Shown piece after piece: positions 17,273-25,940 of a stretch of DNA of 49,714 nucleotides. Source of the stretch: Syntrophaceae bacterium (GTDB lineage: Bacteria; Desulfobacterota; BSN033; UBA1163); assembly GCA_013388635.1 (NCBI GenBank), contig JACAEX010000101.1:1-49714 (forward strand). The letters run 5' to 3'. The notes beneath the pieces are model-generated. The model did not search any database, had not been told where the DNA came from, and saw nothing but the letters and a program-made list of their open reading frames with translations. A program made the translations under genes and the position numbers. The stretch's first letter is position 1. Each line of letters opens with the position of its first letter.

Positions 17273-18352
17273 TTACGACACAACTTTTGAAAATGCTGCT
17301 AAGCGTTTTATAGCCCCCACTTTTTCTTTATCTCCTACCCTGGCCTTCTCAATGGCAGACTTCAATACCTCAATCGTCTGATCGTAAACTTTTCGATCGA
17401 CCGGATAGGGATGGCCATCCTTTCCTCCATGGGCAAAACTGAACCGGGCCGGATCCCTGAAACTGGGCCTGGCCCCGTAGATCAGTTCTGAGATCAGGCT
17501 CAGGGCCCGAAGGCTTCGGGGACCCACTCCCTGAAGTCCGAGAAGCTGCTCAAAATTCTCTGGAGAGCGGCTGCAGATCTGGGCAAAAATCTTCTCCACC
17601 CTCTCCAGACGGATCCCTTCCGATGGAACCGGATGGGCTTCTGAAAGGTAAAGCTCATTCACTTTCTTCCCCTCTGACATCAAGAATTCCGGCTTCTCAT
17701 GGGAAAGTTCTGTGATCGCCTGTCTGGTCTTCTCACTCTCCAGCGCGACCAGGTTCAACCCTCCATCTCTTTGATCGCAACAGACCGCCCAGTGGGGTTC
17801 ACAGACAAAATCCTTCACCCCCTGGCTCAGCCAATGATACCTTCTGGCATATCGTGTCTCCTCGTTCATCCCCTGCTGGATCACCACCCAGGACCCATCT
17901 TCCGTAAAAAAGAAACTGTGTTGGTAGATCTGATACCCATCCTGGACAGCTGCGCTGTCCACCTTTGCAGACATCCGACTTGCGTAGATGAGACGAGTAC
18001 CATCGATCGAACGTCGATCGCAGATCTCCTCGATCTCCTGGGGCGTCTTCCTTGACGCCTTCCCTTTGCCGCCTGCGATATAGAACCCGATCTCGTGCTC
18101 CATCCCCCTGATCCCTTCCTTCATCGCGCCGCAGACCGTTGTGGTCACCCCGCTCGAGTGCCAATCAAAGCCTAATGCACACCCGAAGGCCTGAAACCAA
18201 TAGGGATCTGAAAGCCGCAGGAGCATCTCCTGCGCACCGTAATGATCGATGATGAAGAGGACGACCTCTCTCGATAAGCTCTTCATCCTCTGAAAAAGCC
18301 ATGGCGGAGCCTTCCCATCATGAAGCGGCAGATGCGCGACACCGGTTCTCAT
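17273..18352 (-). CDS. DUF763 protein with helix-hairpin-helix
   Basis: A 359-residue member of the DUF763 family, which has no settled function. It opens with the family signature RTGVAHLPLHDGKAP-WLFQRM. A helix-hairpin-helix-like stretch near residue 265 (LLGLQGVGPRSLRALSL) suggests DNA binding. The central region carries conserved YHWLSQGVKDFVCEPH. It is upstream of endonuclease Q and downstream of a radical SAM gene; the neighbourhood suggests a role in nucleic acid processing, but this is inference. Confidence 0.82.
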   Translation of the reverse strand: MRTGVAHLPLHDGKAPPWLFQRMKSLSREVVLFIIDHYGAQEMLLRLSDPYWFQAFGCALGFDWHSSGVTTTVCGAMKEGIRGMEHEIGFYIAGGKGKASRKTPQEIEEICDRRSIDGTRLIYASRMSAKVDSAAVQDGYQIYQHSFFFTEDGSWVVIQQGMNEETRYARRYHWLSQGVKDFVCEPHWAVCCDQRDGGLNLVALESEKTRQAITELSHEKPEFLMSEGKKVNELYLSEAHPVPSEGIRLERVEKIFAQICSRSPENFEQLLGLQGVGPRSLRALSLISELIYGARPSFRDPARFSFAHGGKDGHPYPVDRKVYDQTIEVLKSAIEKARVGDKEKVGAIKRLAAFSKVVS

Positions 18353-18382
18353 CGTTCGATTCTTCTCTCGAGACCCTTCGGC

Positions 18383-19504
18383 TTAGAGCAGATGCAAATT
18401 CCCGATCCTCACATTCCGGAGACCTGACTCCTCAGCCACCTCTTTGCAGCGAAACGCCAGAGCCCTCGGAGTCACAGGAAGATCCTCAAAAAAGAACTGA
18501 GGGTGGAAGGCCAGGAGGGCATAAGGGATCTCCGGGTCTAAGGAGGCGATCCACCTTGAGATCTCTTTGATTTCTCTCTCATCGATATACCCTGGAACGA
18601 GAAGCGTGCTGGCGATCAAAAGAGGCGGTGTGCGCCTCTTTCCGATCGATCGAGCCGCCCGCTCAAAATTCTCTTTCGTCCTTTGGTTCGAGACGCCGCA
18701 AAGGGCTCTATGAAGGGAATCATCCCAGGCCTTGATGTCAAACTTGATGCATCCTCCTGATTCCAAAGAGAGGTTCAGTATCTCATCCAGTAAGACTGGA
18801 TTCATGGAGCCATTGGTCTCCCAGCAGATTCTCAGAATCCTTCCCCGAGCTCTCTCCAGGGCCTTTTGGGAGACCTCGATGGAATGGGGAAGTTGAGGAG
18901 TGGGATCACCGCCGAAGTAACAGATGCAGCTCGTGCGATCATCCACGGCCCGGGCCAGATCTTCGGGTCTGACCCGCTTCTTCTCCCAAACCCTCTCCCG
19001 GTGCGTCCAGTTCTGGCAGAAGAGACAGTCGAAAGAACAGCCATGGTAGAAGACCGCGAGGTTTTTAAAACCCTGCTCTGGACCGTCACGGTAAGCATAT
19101 CGAGGATATCCCGCACCCGTCCCTCCCGGACAGACCCAATCGGCTACACAGTTGGTCGGGAGCCCATCATAATACCAGCTGACATTTCCCTCCTCCGGAG
19201 AGACGCCTCTGAGAACACCCCCTTTTTGACTCCTCAGCCCGCAATAGCCCCGCCCATCTTCTGGGATTTGACACCGGTTGAAGCAGATCTGACATAGGGT
19301 GCCGTTGGAATCCCGCGGAGGCACAGGCACCAACTGAAACGCTGTTCGTGAACGGCGATGAGCTTCTTCAATGAAGGGCTTGACCGCTTCCTTTCCCGAT
19401 CGAAGACAGCCTATACATACCGGAAGGATCTTTGAGAGCTTCTCCTTCATCCCTCCACAGATGCGGCACCCCTCCTCCAGGACCTCAGAATTCTCGAAGC
19501 CCAA
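18383..19504 (-). CDS. Radical SAM protein (pyruvate formate-lyase activase-like)
   Basis: A 373-residue radical SAM enzyme. The SAM-binding [4Fe-4S] motif CX3CX2C is in HGCSFDCLFCQNW (about residue 155). The N-terminus has extra cysteine pairs (CRICGG, CIGC, CQICFNRC, GYCG) that could bind zinc or a further cluster, as in uncharacterised PflA-related families. The start is TTG 19504 with GGAGTGA just before it, four bases behind the stop of the small EF-Tu-like gene, so the two are co-translated. The substrate is unknown. Confidence 0.85.
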   Translation of the reverse strand: MGFENSEVLEEGCRICGGMKEKLSKILPVCIGCLRSGKEAVKPFIEEAHRRSRTAFQLVPVPPRDSNGTLCQICFNRCQIPEDGRGYCGLRSQKGGVLRGVSPEEGNVSWYYDGLPTNCVADWVCPGGTGAGYPRYAYRDGPEQGFKNLAVFYHGCSFDCLFCQNWTHRERVWEKKRVRPEDLARAVDDRTSCICYFGGDPTPQLPHSIEVSQKALERARGRILRICWETNGSMNPVLLDEILNLSLESGGCIKFDIKAWDDSLHRALCGVSNQRTKENFERAARSIGKRRTPPLLIASTLLVPGYIDEREIKEISRWIASLDPEIPYALLAFHPQFFFEDLPVTPRALAFRCKEVAEESGLRNVRIGNLHLL

Positions 19505-19508
19505 TTTC

Positions 19509-19766
19509 TCACTCCACGACTTTATAGACGACGTCGTGCTCCCTCACGCGATCCTTCACCTTGATCCCGATATCCGCACCCGGTCCGGCCTCCTGAACAT
19601 TCTTATTCTCAATCTGCATCGAATCGATCGCCTGGGTAAAGTCAGTCGTATGGCCGACGACACGGATGGTATCCCCGACCTTCAATGACCCCTCTGTCAG
19701 CCGGATGGCTGCGACCCCGATCTTCCCAAAGAATTTGATCACCTCACCTACTCTCTTCTCTTCCAT
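19509..19766 (-). CDS. Small EF-Tu domain 2-like protein
   Basis: An 85-residue beta-barrel protein resembling the second domain of translation GTPases (segments GEVIKFFGKIGVAAIRL, LKVGDTIRVVGH and IGIKVKDRVREHDVVYKV). It has no GTPase domain, so it is not a translation factor by itself; it could be an RNA or nucleotide-binding accessory. ATG 19766 has GGGGGTGGAGAG immediately before it. It lies between GT9 and the radical SAM gene in one operon. Confidence 0.75.
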   Translation of the reverse strand: MEEKRVGEVIKFFGKIGVAAIRLTEGSLKVGDTIRVVGHTTDFTQAIDSMQIENKNVQEAGPGADIGIKVKDRVREHDVVYKVVE

Positions 19767-19789
19767 CTCTCCACCCCCTTTCCAGAGAC

Positions 19790-20878
19790 TTAGGTTCCAA
19801 TCCCTATCTTCTCCAACCCTTCTAAAACCTGATCTATTCCGATTCCTCTCAGACAATCTATTCCGGTACATTGCAGAAACCTATCACGGCTGCAGGGTGA
19901 ACAGGGTGTTCCATTGCGAACGACCCAGACCCTCTCGCCCCTTGGGGCCCAGACCTCAGGATCTGTCGGGCCAAAGATGGTGATCGTGGGAATTCCAAGG
20001 GCAGAGGCCAGATGCGAAATGCCAGAATCGTTGCCGATAAAGACCCGAGACCCCTCCATCAGCGAGGCAACCTGAAGGAGAGAGAGTCCCTTGACCGGAA
20101 TAAAGGTCTGGGGGTCCATCTCTTCAAAGACTCTCTCTGCCTCTCCCTCTTCAGCCGGGCCGAGGACGACCAGAATCTTCGATCTTAGACGCTCCTGAAG
20201 GATCTCGGCAAGCCTCTGAAACCGCTCCAAAGGCCAGACCTTTCCCTTGCTTCCGCTTCCAGGATGAAGAACAACCATCTCTGACCTCTCCTTCAGGCTC
20301 AGGCCCCTTCTTCTCCAGAACTCTTCTGCCCAATTCCGATCCGATTCCCTTAGATAGAGCTTAGGATTCGACCCGGAGATCAGAAGTCCGTAATAAGAAA
20401 GTTGTTTGAGAAGATGATCGGTCAGATGGACCCTTTGATCCGATGGCGGGAAAGGACGAAGGTGGAGGACCCGTCCTCGAGAGACACGTCCAAGATTCTG
20501 CACGAGCGTCCCATCTCGATCCTGTGCGATCAGAGCCAAAAGATCGAACTGGCCAAAGAGCCGAGAAAGAGAAAGGTCAAGAGGTCCTCCATGGACGAAG
20601 AAAGAGGCCATCCCTCTCTGGTCAATGGACAGGATCCCCTCGGCGTAGAAACGTCGATCCACCAATTCAAGAATCCTTGGGTAACCCATGATCATCAACT
20701 TCGCCCGGGGAAATGCCTGTCGAAGGCTTTCCAGGGCCGGCAGGCCGAGGATGAAATCACCCAGCGCGCCCTGGTGGATCACCAGTATCGATTCAACCCC
20801 ATGGCCTTCCCAAAGCGCAAGAGGGGACTGACGCATTCTCGCTTGATCAAGAGATTCTTTCCAAACGCCTTCGAACAT
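19790..20878 (-). CDS. Glycosyltransferase family 9 (heptosyltransferase type)
   Basis: A 362-residue GT-B enzyme of the ADP-heptose:LPS heptosyltransferase family. Marks are the N-terminal IHQGALGDFILGLPAL, the sugar-nucleotide domain start VVLHPGSGSKGKVWP, and GNDSGISHLASALGIPTITIFGPTDPEVWAP near residue 290. It would add a heptose-like sugar to lipid A-core in the inner membrane cytoplasmic face. The ATG at 20878 gives a 32-base overlap with the preceding TPR gene; a second ATG at 20836 (residue 15) would remove it. No strong ribosome binding site decides between them. Confidence 0.88.
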   Translation of the reverse strand: MFEGVWKESLDQARMRQSPLALWEGHGVESILVIHQGALGDFILGLPALESLRQAFPRAKLMIMGYPRILELVDRRFYAEGILSIDQRGMASFFVHGGPLDLSLSRLFGQFDLLALIAQDRDGTLVQNLGRVSRGRVLHLRPFPPSDQRVHLTDHLLKQLSYYGLLISGSNPKLYLRESDRNWAEEFWRRRGLSLKERSEMVVLHPGSGSKGKVWPLERFQRLAEILQERLRSKILVVLGPAEEGEAERVFEEMDPQTFIPVKGLSLLQVASLMEGSRVFIGNDSGISHLASALGIPTITIFGPTDPEVWAPRGERVWVVRNGTPCSPCSRDRFLQCTGIDCLRGIGIDQVLEGLEKIGIGT

Positions 20879-21911
20879 CTTCGTTGTCCGGTGTGACTTG
20901 AAGGATCTTCCGGTACTCCCTCCTTGCCTCCCTCCACTTCTTCTCTTCCTCGTAAAGGATCCCTAAATTGATTCTCGCAAAGAGGTAGTTCGGGTTGATG
21001 CGAAGGGCCTTCTTCAATTCGGAAATGGCTTTCGGATATTGTCTGCGATCGCTGTAGAGGAGAGCGAGATTGTAGTGCAGGTCCGCGTAACGCGGATTCA
21101 TACGAACCGCCTTCTCCATGTATCGAAGGGCCTCCCGTGTCCGTTTCATCAGCCCATAAACATAGCTGAGGTTCGCATATCCCATGCCGTAGCGAGGATT
21201 GATCTTCAGGGCCTGTTCGTACTCTCGAATCGCCTTTGCATAAGATCCGTGGTAGTAGTAGACCATGCCGAGATTCGAATGGAACAGGAATTCATCTGGC
21301 CTCAGTCTTGAAGCCCATTTGAGTTCCTGGATGGCCTGGGACGACCTGCCCTGCTTGGCAAGATAGAGGCCGACGAAGTTATGGAACTGAGCGTAAGGGT
21401 AATCCCGGTGAGCCTCCTGGAGAACCTTTTTTGCCCTTTCGCCAAGTTGAACCTTCCCTTTTCGCCAGATGCCCTTCTTTTCATAATAGTCCCGATAGTA
21501 AGGGTGGCACCCGATGGCCTTGCGAATCCGAAGTGACGCCTCTTCGGACCTGTCCATCTGCAGGTAGAGAAGTCCCAAGGCGTGATGAAGCAGGCCATCT
21601 TTCGGATGCCTCTTTAACTCCGAAAGGAAGAACGCCTCAGCCTCTCTGTCGCGTCTCATCTCAATTCGCAGAAAGCCCAAATTGAGCGCTGCCTCTCTGT
21701 ACCTCGGATTAAGGGAGAGGGCCTCTGAGAAATGGGACTCTGCTCCTTCGAAGTCTCCCACCGCCATCAAGAGGAGGCCCATTTGATTCCGGAGGTCCGC
21801 ATAATTGGGATGGATCTGGATCTCCTTCTCGATCTCGGTCAGGATCTTCCGGTAGAGTTTAAGCTGCCCCTCTTTTGATCGACTTACTCCTTTTTTTCCG
21901 TCGGTGTCCAT
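20847..21911 (-). CDS. Tetratricopeptide repeat protein
   Basis: A 354-residue protein built of about nine tandem TPR units (for example YADLRNQMGLLLMAVGDFEG, LHYNLALLYSDRRQYPKAIS, and LFARINLGILYEEEKKWREA). No signal peptide is seen, so it is probably cytoplasmic, a scaffold for protein contacts. AAGGGACA lies just before ATG 21911, and the gene overlaps the upstream BON-like gene by 28 bases. Position before a heptosyltransferase-type gene suggests an envelope-related role, but that is inference. Confidence 0.88.
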   Translation of the reverse strand: MDTDGKKGVSRSKEGQLKLYRKILTEIEKEIQIHPNYADLRNQMGLLLMAVGDFEGAESHFSEALSLNPRYREAALNLGFLRIEMRRDREAEAFFLSELKRHPKDGLLHHALGLLYLQMDRSEEASLRIRKAIGCHPYYRDYYEKKGIWRKGKVQLGERAKKVLQEAHRDYPYAQFHNFVGLYLAKQGRSSQAIQELKWASRLRPDEFLFHSNLGMVYYYHGSYAKAIREYEQALKINPRYGMGYANLSYVYGLMKRTREALRYMEKAVRMNPRYADLHYNLALLYSDRRQYPKAISELKKALRINPNYLFARINLGILYEEEKKWREARREYRKILQVTPDNEDVRRRLERIS

Positions 21912-22186
21912 TGTCCCTTTTCCTTTTTCCAGTTGACCAGCTGAAATTTGATGTCGACCACACCGGGGATGCCTCTGATCTTCAATTCTAACGAACGAAG
22001 GGTCCTGGCTCCCAGTTCCTCATCCTCAATCGAAGCCCCATGCGAATAGGCGCCCAGTATTTTCAACCTTCCCTGGAGGTAGACCACGCCTCTCACCGTC
22101 CCAAAAGTGAGCTCTGAATAGTCGATGTGGCTGCGTACCAGAATCCGGCGAACATTTGACTGGATAAAAAAATCTTCCCTTAACAT
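21884..22186 (-). CDS. BON-like domain protein
   Basis: A 100-residue protein with a pattern of BON domains: an initial helix (SNVRRILVRSHIDYSELTFGTVRGVVYLQGRL), a central helix with charged residues, and a final strand (IPGVVDIKFQLVNW). BON domains often bind membranes or lipids; here no signal peptide is visible. It overlaps the TPR gene by 28 bases in a different frame. Confidence 0.6.
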   Translation of the reverse strand: MLREDFFIQSNVRRILVRSHIDYSELTFGTVRGVVYLQGRLKILGAYSHGASIEDEELGARTLRSLELKIRGIPGVVDIKFQLVNWKKEKGQWTPTEKKE

Positions 22187-22222
22187 CTCTTTTTCTTTAC
22201 CGGGACGTCAGATCCGATCCCC

Positions 22223-22621
22223 TCATCCGGTCTTAGTAACAGGGGGCTTCGTCTCCAGTGCCCTCCTCACCGCATCGAGCAGCTCCTCGGGATCGTATGG
22301 CTTCTTGATGTAAAAACGGGCACCCACCTGCATGGCCCTCTTCTCTTCATCCTTCTCCGGACTCCCCGTCAGGATGATCACTGGGATCGAGTGGGTCCGA
22401 TCCGACTCCTTGAGTTTCTCTGCCACCCCGAACCCGTCCCCTGCTGCCATCCGGATATCGAGAAGGATCAAATCCGGCATCTCTTTGTTCGCCATAAAAA
22501 GGGCCTGAGCGCCGTCAAAGGCTGCCACCACTTCATAACCGCTCGACCTTAACCGAATCGTCAACACCCTGACAATATCCCGTTCATCATCCACAATTAG
22601 AATCTTCTTTTTCCGGACCAT
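22223..22621 (-). CDS. Stand-alone response regulator receiver (CheY-like)
   Basis: A 132-residue receiver domain with no output domain. The acidic pocket Asp11-Asp12, the phosphoacceptor Asp55 (LLDIRM), Thr85 (ILTG) and Lys106 (IKKPY) are all present. It would be phosphorylated by a histidine kinase, and none lies in the window. The stop is 36 bases before the BON-like gene start. Confidence 0.93.
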   Translation of the reverse strand: MVRKKKILIVDDERDIVRVLTIRLRSSGYEVVAAFDGAQALFMANKEMPDLILLDIRMAAGDGFGVAEKLKESDRTHSIPVIILTGSPEKDEEKRAMQVGARFYIKKPYDPEELLDAVRRALETKPPVTKTG

Positions 22622-22709
22622 CCCCTAAATCTCCCGGACGAGGCCCCGCAGGCCAGAGCCCGATTCTTCCCGGGCCAAAGCCTTTGGCCTTGTCCGAAGG
22701 TGGATAATG

Positions 22710-24035
22710 TTACAGTCCGCGGAGCATTCCTGTGGTCGCCTCCACCTTCCTATGAAAAGGGGTCTCCCCCTGAAGCCATGAGATCATCTCCTCCCTTCTC
22801 TTTTGAAACCTCTCCACCTCCTCCTTCCGGATAGGCAGACCCGCTGGGAAAGTCTCCTTCAGAGGATTTCTGGGCCGGCCATCCCTGGTCAGTCGATAAT
22901 CGAGGTGGGGTCCTGTTGAGAGCCCGGTGGAGCCCACATATCCGATGATCTGTTTCTGCTTCACGCGAACTCCCTTTCTAATCCCGCGGCCAAAACCGGA
23001 GAGGTGACCGTAGTAGCTGGTGTATCCGTTGGGATGCCGGATGACCACCTGCTTCCCAAACCCTCCGTTCCAGCCGCATGAGAGAACCGTACCATCCGCA
23101 ACTGCCCGGATCGGTGTTCCGATCGGAGCCGCATAATCGACGCCGAAATGGGGCCGAACTCCGCCTAAGATGGGATGTCTTCTTGCCCGGCTGAACCTCG
23201 AACTGATCCGGGTGAATTGAAGGGGCGCCTTCAGAAAGGCCTTCTTCAGAGAATGCCCGTCCTCGTTATAGAACTCACCCTGGTACCCGATCCCCCTGAT
23301 CGTCCTCTCTCCCCTCTGGTATTCTACCGCATGAATTGCTCCGTATCGAATGAACTGGTCTCCTTTGTAGACCTTTTCCACCACCACCTTGAACCGGTCC
23401 CCCTCCCTCACATCCTTATAAAAATCGACCTCCCAGGCCAGGATTTCAGCAAAAGCGACCACCAGCCCATCTCCCTCCCCAATCGCTTCCATCGCCTCAA
23501 AGAGAGACGAACCGATCTCTCCCACGATCTTCGCCAGGTAAGTCTCGAGGAGGATCTCCTTCCTCCCGGCCGTATATCCTCCTTCCGAATCCCTCACAAT
23601 CTCGTAAACCTCGGCTGGGCCTGTCTCGAAGACAAATTTGACCAGCTCCCCTTTTATATCACTGATAAAACGGTATGTCCCTCCCTTGATCTTTTTGAAA
23701 TCTACATGGGGTCTCAATTTTGAAACGATGAGATCGATCCATTGAAGAGGAATGCGGTTTTCCTTTAAGGATTGATAAAACGTGCTCCTCTCCTTGACCT
23801 TCCCCTCGATCACCTGCTGTTGAGGCTCCTGAGGCCGAGACCCTGCCCCAGGGCCGCTCATCGGTTCGGTCGGACCTCCTGGGGCCTTAAAAGGCCTGGG
23901 AAAGAATGTGAAAAGATAGATCACCAAGAGCATCGCCGTGAATAGCGCTCCCAGGAAGATCGTCCGGCCTCTGCTTCTTTTTCGGCTTTCCTCATTTCGG
24001 GGACTGTAAAACGTGATTCGGGATTCACTATTCAT
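22710..24035 (-). CDS. M23 family peptidoglycan endopeptidase
   Basis: A 441-residue membrane-anchored protein with one N-terminal transmembrane segment (about residues 24-43), a Pro-rich stretch, an OapA/LysM-like middle domain (about residues 70-290) and a C-terminal lysostaphin-type peptidase. Metal ligands appear as HFGVDYAAP and GPHLDYRL, with YYGHLSGF between. It probably cuts peptide cross-links in the periplasm (MepM/DipM-like). I start at ATG 24035 (MNSESR); an upstream in-frame start at 24128 would overlap galT by about 70 bases. Confidence 0.88.
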   Translation of the reverse strand: MNSESRITFYSPRNEESRKRSRGRTIFLGALFTAMLLVIYLFTFFPRPFKAPGGPTEPMSGPGAGSRPQEPQQQVIEGKVKERSTFYQSLKENRIPLQWIDLIVSKLRPHVDFKKIKGGTYRFISDIKGELVKFVFETGPAEVYEIVRDSEGGYTAGRKEILLETYLAKIVGEIGSSLFEAMEAIGEGDGLVVAFAEILAWEVDFYKDVREGDRFKVVVEKVYKGDQFIRYGAIHAVEYQRGERTIRGIGYQGEFYNEDGHSLKKAFLKAPLQFTRISSRFSRARRHPILGGVRPHFGVDYAAPIGTPIRAVADGTVLSCGWNGGFGKQVVIRHPNGYTSYYGHLSGFGRGIRKGVRVKQKQIIGYVGSTGLSTGPHLDYRLTRDGRPRNPLKETFPAGLPIRKEEVERFQKRREEMISWLQGETPFHRKVEATTGMLRGL

Positions 24036-24055
24036 CGCTCGCCATCCCTGATCCT

Positions 24056-25042
24056 CTATTCCACCTCCCTTAAATAGAGAGCCGCAGCCTCTGGAGGTGT
24101 GGGGTTGACGAAGAAGCCAGTACCCCACTCGAACCCCTCCCTCAACCCGATGCGTAACCGGATCTCGATATGCCAGTGGTATTCCGGACGATGGAATCGG
24201 CTCTGAACGGGCGAGGTATGAAACGTGAGGCTGTAGGGCGGATCGGAAAGCAATTTATAGTAACGGAGAAAGAGGGATTGCATCACGATGGAAAGGTCTT
24301 CCATCTCCTCTTCCTGAATGGAGTGAAAATCAGAGGAGTGAACCTTTGGAATGATCCAGGTCTCAAAGGGGTATCGCGACGCAAAGGGCGAGAAGGTCAA
24401 AAAATGGGAGGTCTCCAAAACAACCCTCCTCTTCACGGATGTCTCTTCCTTGATGATGTCGCAGAAGATGCAACGCTCCTTGCGCTGATAATAATCCAAT
24501 ACCCCCCAGATCTCCTCGTCAATCCTTCTCGGGATGACGGGCATGGCCATGATATGGGAGTGGGGATGGCGGTTAAAAATCCCCGGGTAATTCTTCAAAA
24601 TGAGAAACTGCTGGAACCTTCGATCCCGCTCCAAGTCGATCAGCCTCTCCCGATAGGCAAACAGGATCTTCTGGATCTGAGAGGGCTCCAGGGTGGCGAG
24701 GTTTTGATGATGATCCGGCGACTCCACGGCAATCTCATGGGCCCCGATGGCCTCCATCACGTCGTACATCCCCTCGGGCCTTCGGTCAAAGTCTCCCTCA
24801 ATATGGAAAAAGGGGAACTTATTGGGAACGACGCGAACAGACCATCCTCCGCCCTCCCCACGGAGAGAAAAGGTCTCTTTAGGGGTCATCGCCTCATTCC
24901 CGGGACAGAACGGACAGACCCCCGTCGCCGCCTGTGGTTGATAAGGGGGTTTAAAAGGAAGGTAATCGGACGGACCCTTGGGATGGTCGGCCGTGATGAC
25001 CACCCACATCCTTGTGATCGGCTCTCTCCGAAGCTCTGCCAA
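24056..25042 (-). CDS. galT: Galactose-1-phosphate uridylyltransferase homologue
   Basis: A 328-residue GalT-type protein of the HIT superfamily. Zinc-type cysteines are CPFC (43-46) and CIFC, and the nucleophile motif lies at HPHSHI (159-164). His161 would carry the UMP. The following residue pattern is H-P-H-S-H, not H-P-H-x-Q as in classical GalT; the missing glutamine might change substrate or rate. The second HIT-like half (HWHIEIRLR) is present. It lies nine bases behind the STAS-like gene and 20 bases before the M23 gene. Confidence 0.85.
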   Translation of the reverse strand: MAELRREPITRMWVVITADHPKGPSDYLPFKPPYQPQAATGVCPFCPGNEAMTPKETFSLRGEGGGWSVRVVPNKFPFFHIEGDFDRRPEGMYDVMEAIGAHEIAVESPDHHQNLATLEPSQIQKILFAYRERLIDLERDRRFQQFLILKNYPGIFNRHPHSHIMAMPVIPRRIDEEIWGVLDYYQRKERCIFCDIIKEETSVKRRVVLETSHFLTFSPFASRYPFETWIIPKVHSSDFHSIQEEEMEDLSIVMQSLFLRYYKLLSDPPYSLTFHTSPVQSRFHRPEYHWHIEIRLRIGLREGFEWGTGFFVNPTPPEAAALYLREVE

Positions 25043-25051
25043 TGGATCCTC

Positions 25052-25639
25052 CTACACGGAAAGGGGCTGATAGATGAACTGCCTTCCACGAGGGAGATCG
25101 TTCTTGCCCGCCAAAGAGCCCTCTACTCTTGCCACGAGCCTTTTCCTGTAAAGGTTGAGGAGTCTTGTCCCGCTTGTGTTCATCCCGATGCCTTCTTCCT
25201 CTGACAGTTCTCTCAGCGTGATCTGCCCCTTCTTCATCACCTGTTCCAGGGTGTGAGTTAAATAGTTGTTGAGAGACCCGACGATCCTCCATCCCTCCGA
25301 GCCTGTAGCCAGGGCCGCCAGCCTCTTCCTTTCCAAGGCCACCCCGATATTCTCGATGTGAGAAGCGTTGAGCCCCTTCAAGACAAGAAATTTCTCGCCG
25401 TACTCGCCGCTCCACAAACGCGAGATGATTTTCGCGACCACCTCATCGGCCCATGAGAAATCGATGGATCCGGCTCCGCTGAAATCGAGGACCAGAAGAA
25501 GCGCCCCTTCCTCCCCTCTTAAAATCCTTTCAATAAACTCGCGGACTTTTGCGCCCCGGGACCGGCCGATCACGCCCTTCGATCCGTTTCTCAGGATGCC
25601 TGAGGTCAATTTTTTTAAGGAGACGACCCGCTTCCTCAT
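25052..25639 (-). CDS. STAS-like (DUF4325) domain plus winged-helix protein
   Basis: A 195-residue protein. The first part (to about residue 120) looks like the STAS-like DUF4325 domain (segment LLVLDFSGAGSIDFSWADEV). The last 75 residues resemble a winged helix (QITLRELSEEEGIGMNTSG, then a basic wing RGRQFIYQP). I choose ATG 25639 because a strong promoter at 25680-25709 puts the RNA start near 25673, after the in-frame upstream codon at 25699. It heads the galT-M23 run. The role is unknown, perhaps a regulator. Confidence 0.6.
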   Translation of the reverse strand: MRKRVVSLKKLTSGILRNGSKGVIGRSRGAKVREFIERILRGEEGALLLVLDFSGAGSIDFSWADEVVAKIISRLWSGEYGEKFLVLKGLNASHIENIGVALERKRLAALATGSEGWRIVGSLNNYLTHTLEQVMKKGQITLRELSEEEGIGMNTSGTRLLNLYRKRLVARVEGSLAGKNDLPRGRQFIYQPLSV

Positions 25640-25679
25640 CTTTTCATCTTCTATTGATTCAATTGATTCAGTTGAAACA

Positions 25680-25709
25680 ATTAAAACAGCAAACCCCACC
25701 CTTTGTCAA
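25680..25709 (-). promoter_or_regulatory. Promoter of the STAS-like/galT unit
   Basis: TTGACA (25704-25709, minus) with an 18-base spacer and TTTAAT (25680-25685), near-consensus. It decides the start of the downstream gene. Confidence 0.65.
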
Positions 25710-25940
25710 GAAATATTTTTGCGGGATGGTAATCCTTCATTCGTCCGTGGAGACTTCCCAGGATCGGACGGGGATGCCGGAGAAAATCTTATAGCTGCCT
25801 GCAGGCAGGGAGATATTCCCACCCGATGGCAGCGTTTCTCCATACCTCAGTAAAGATGTGGCCGTGCGACCCAAAAAGGTCTCGAAGGACTGACTGGTTG
25901 TCGAAAACGGTGAGCGATTCTTTTCTTGAAAATCCGTGGT

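Noticed and set aside
24170-25204. Long plus-strand frame (344 codons) opposite galT
   Set aside because: No family pattern or ribosome binding site; the minus strand encodes a clear GalT protein over the same bases.
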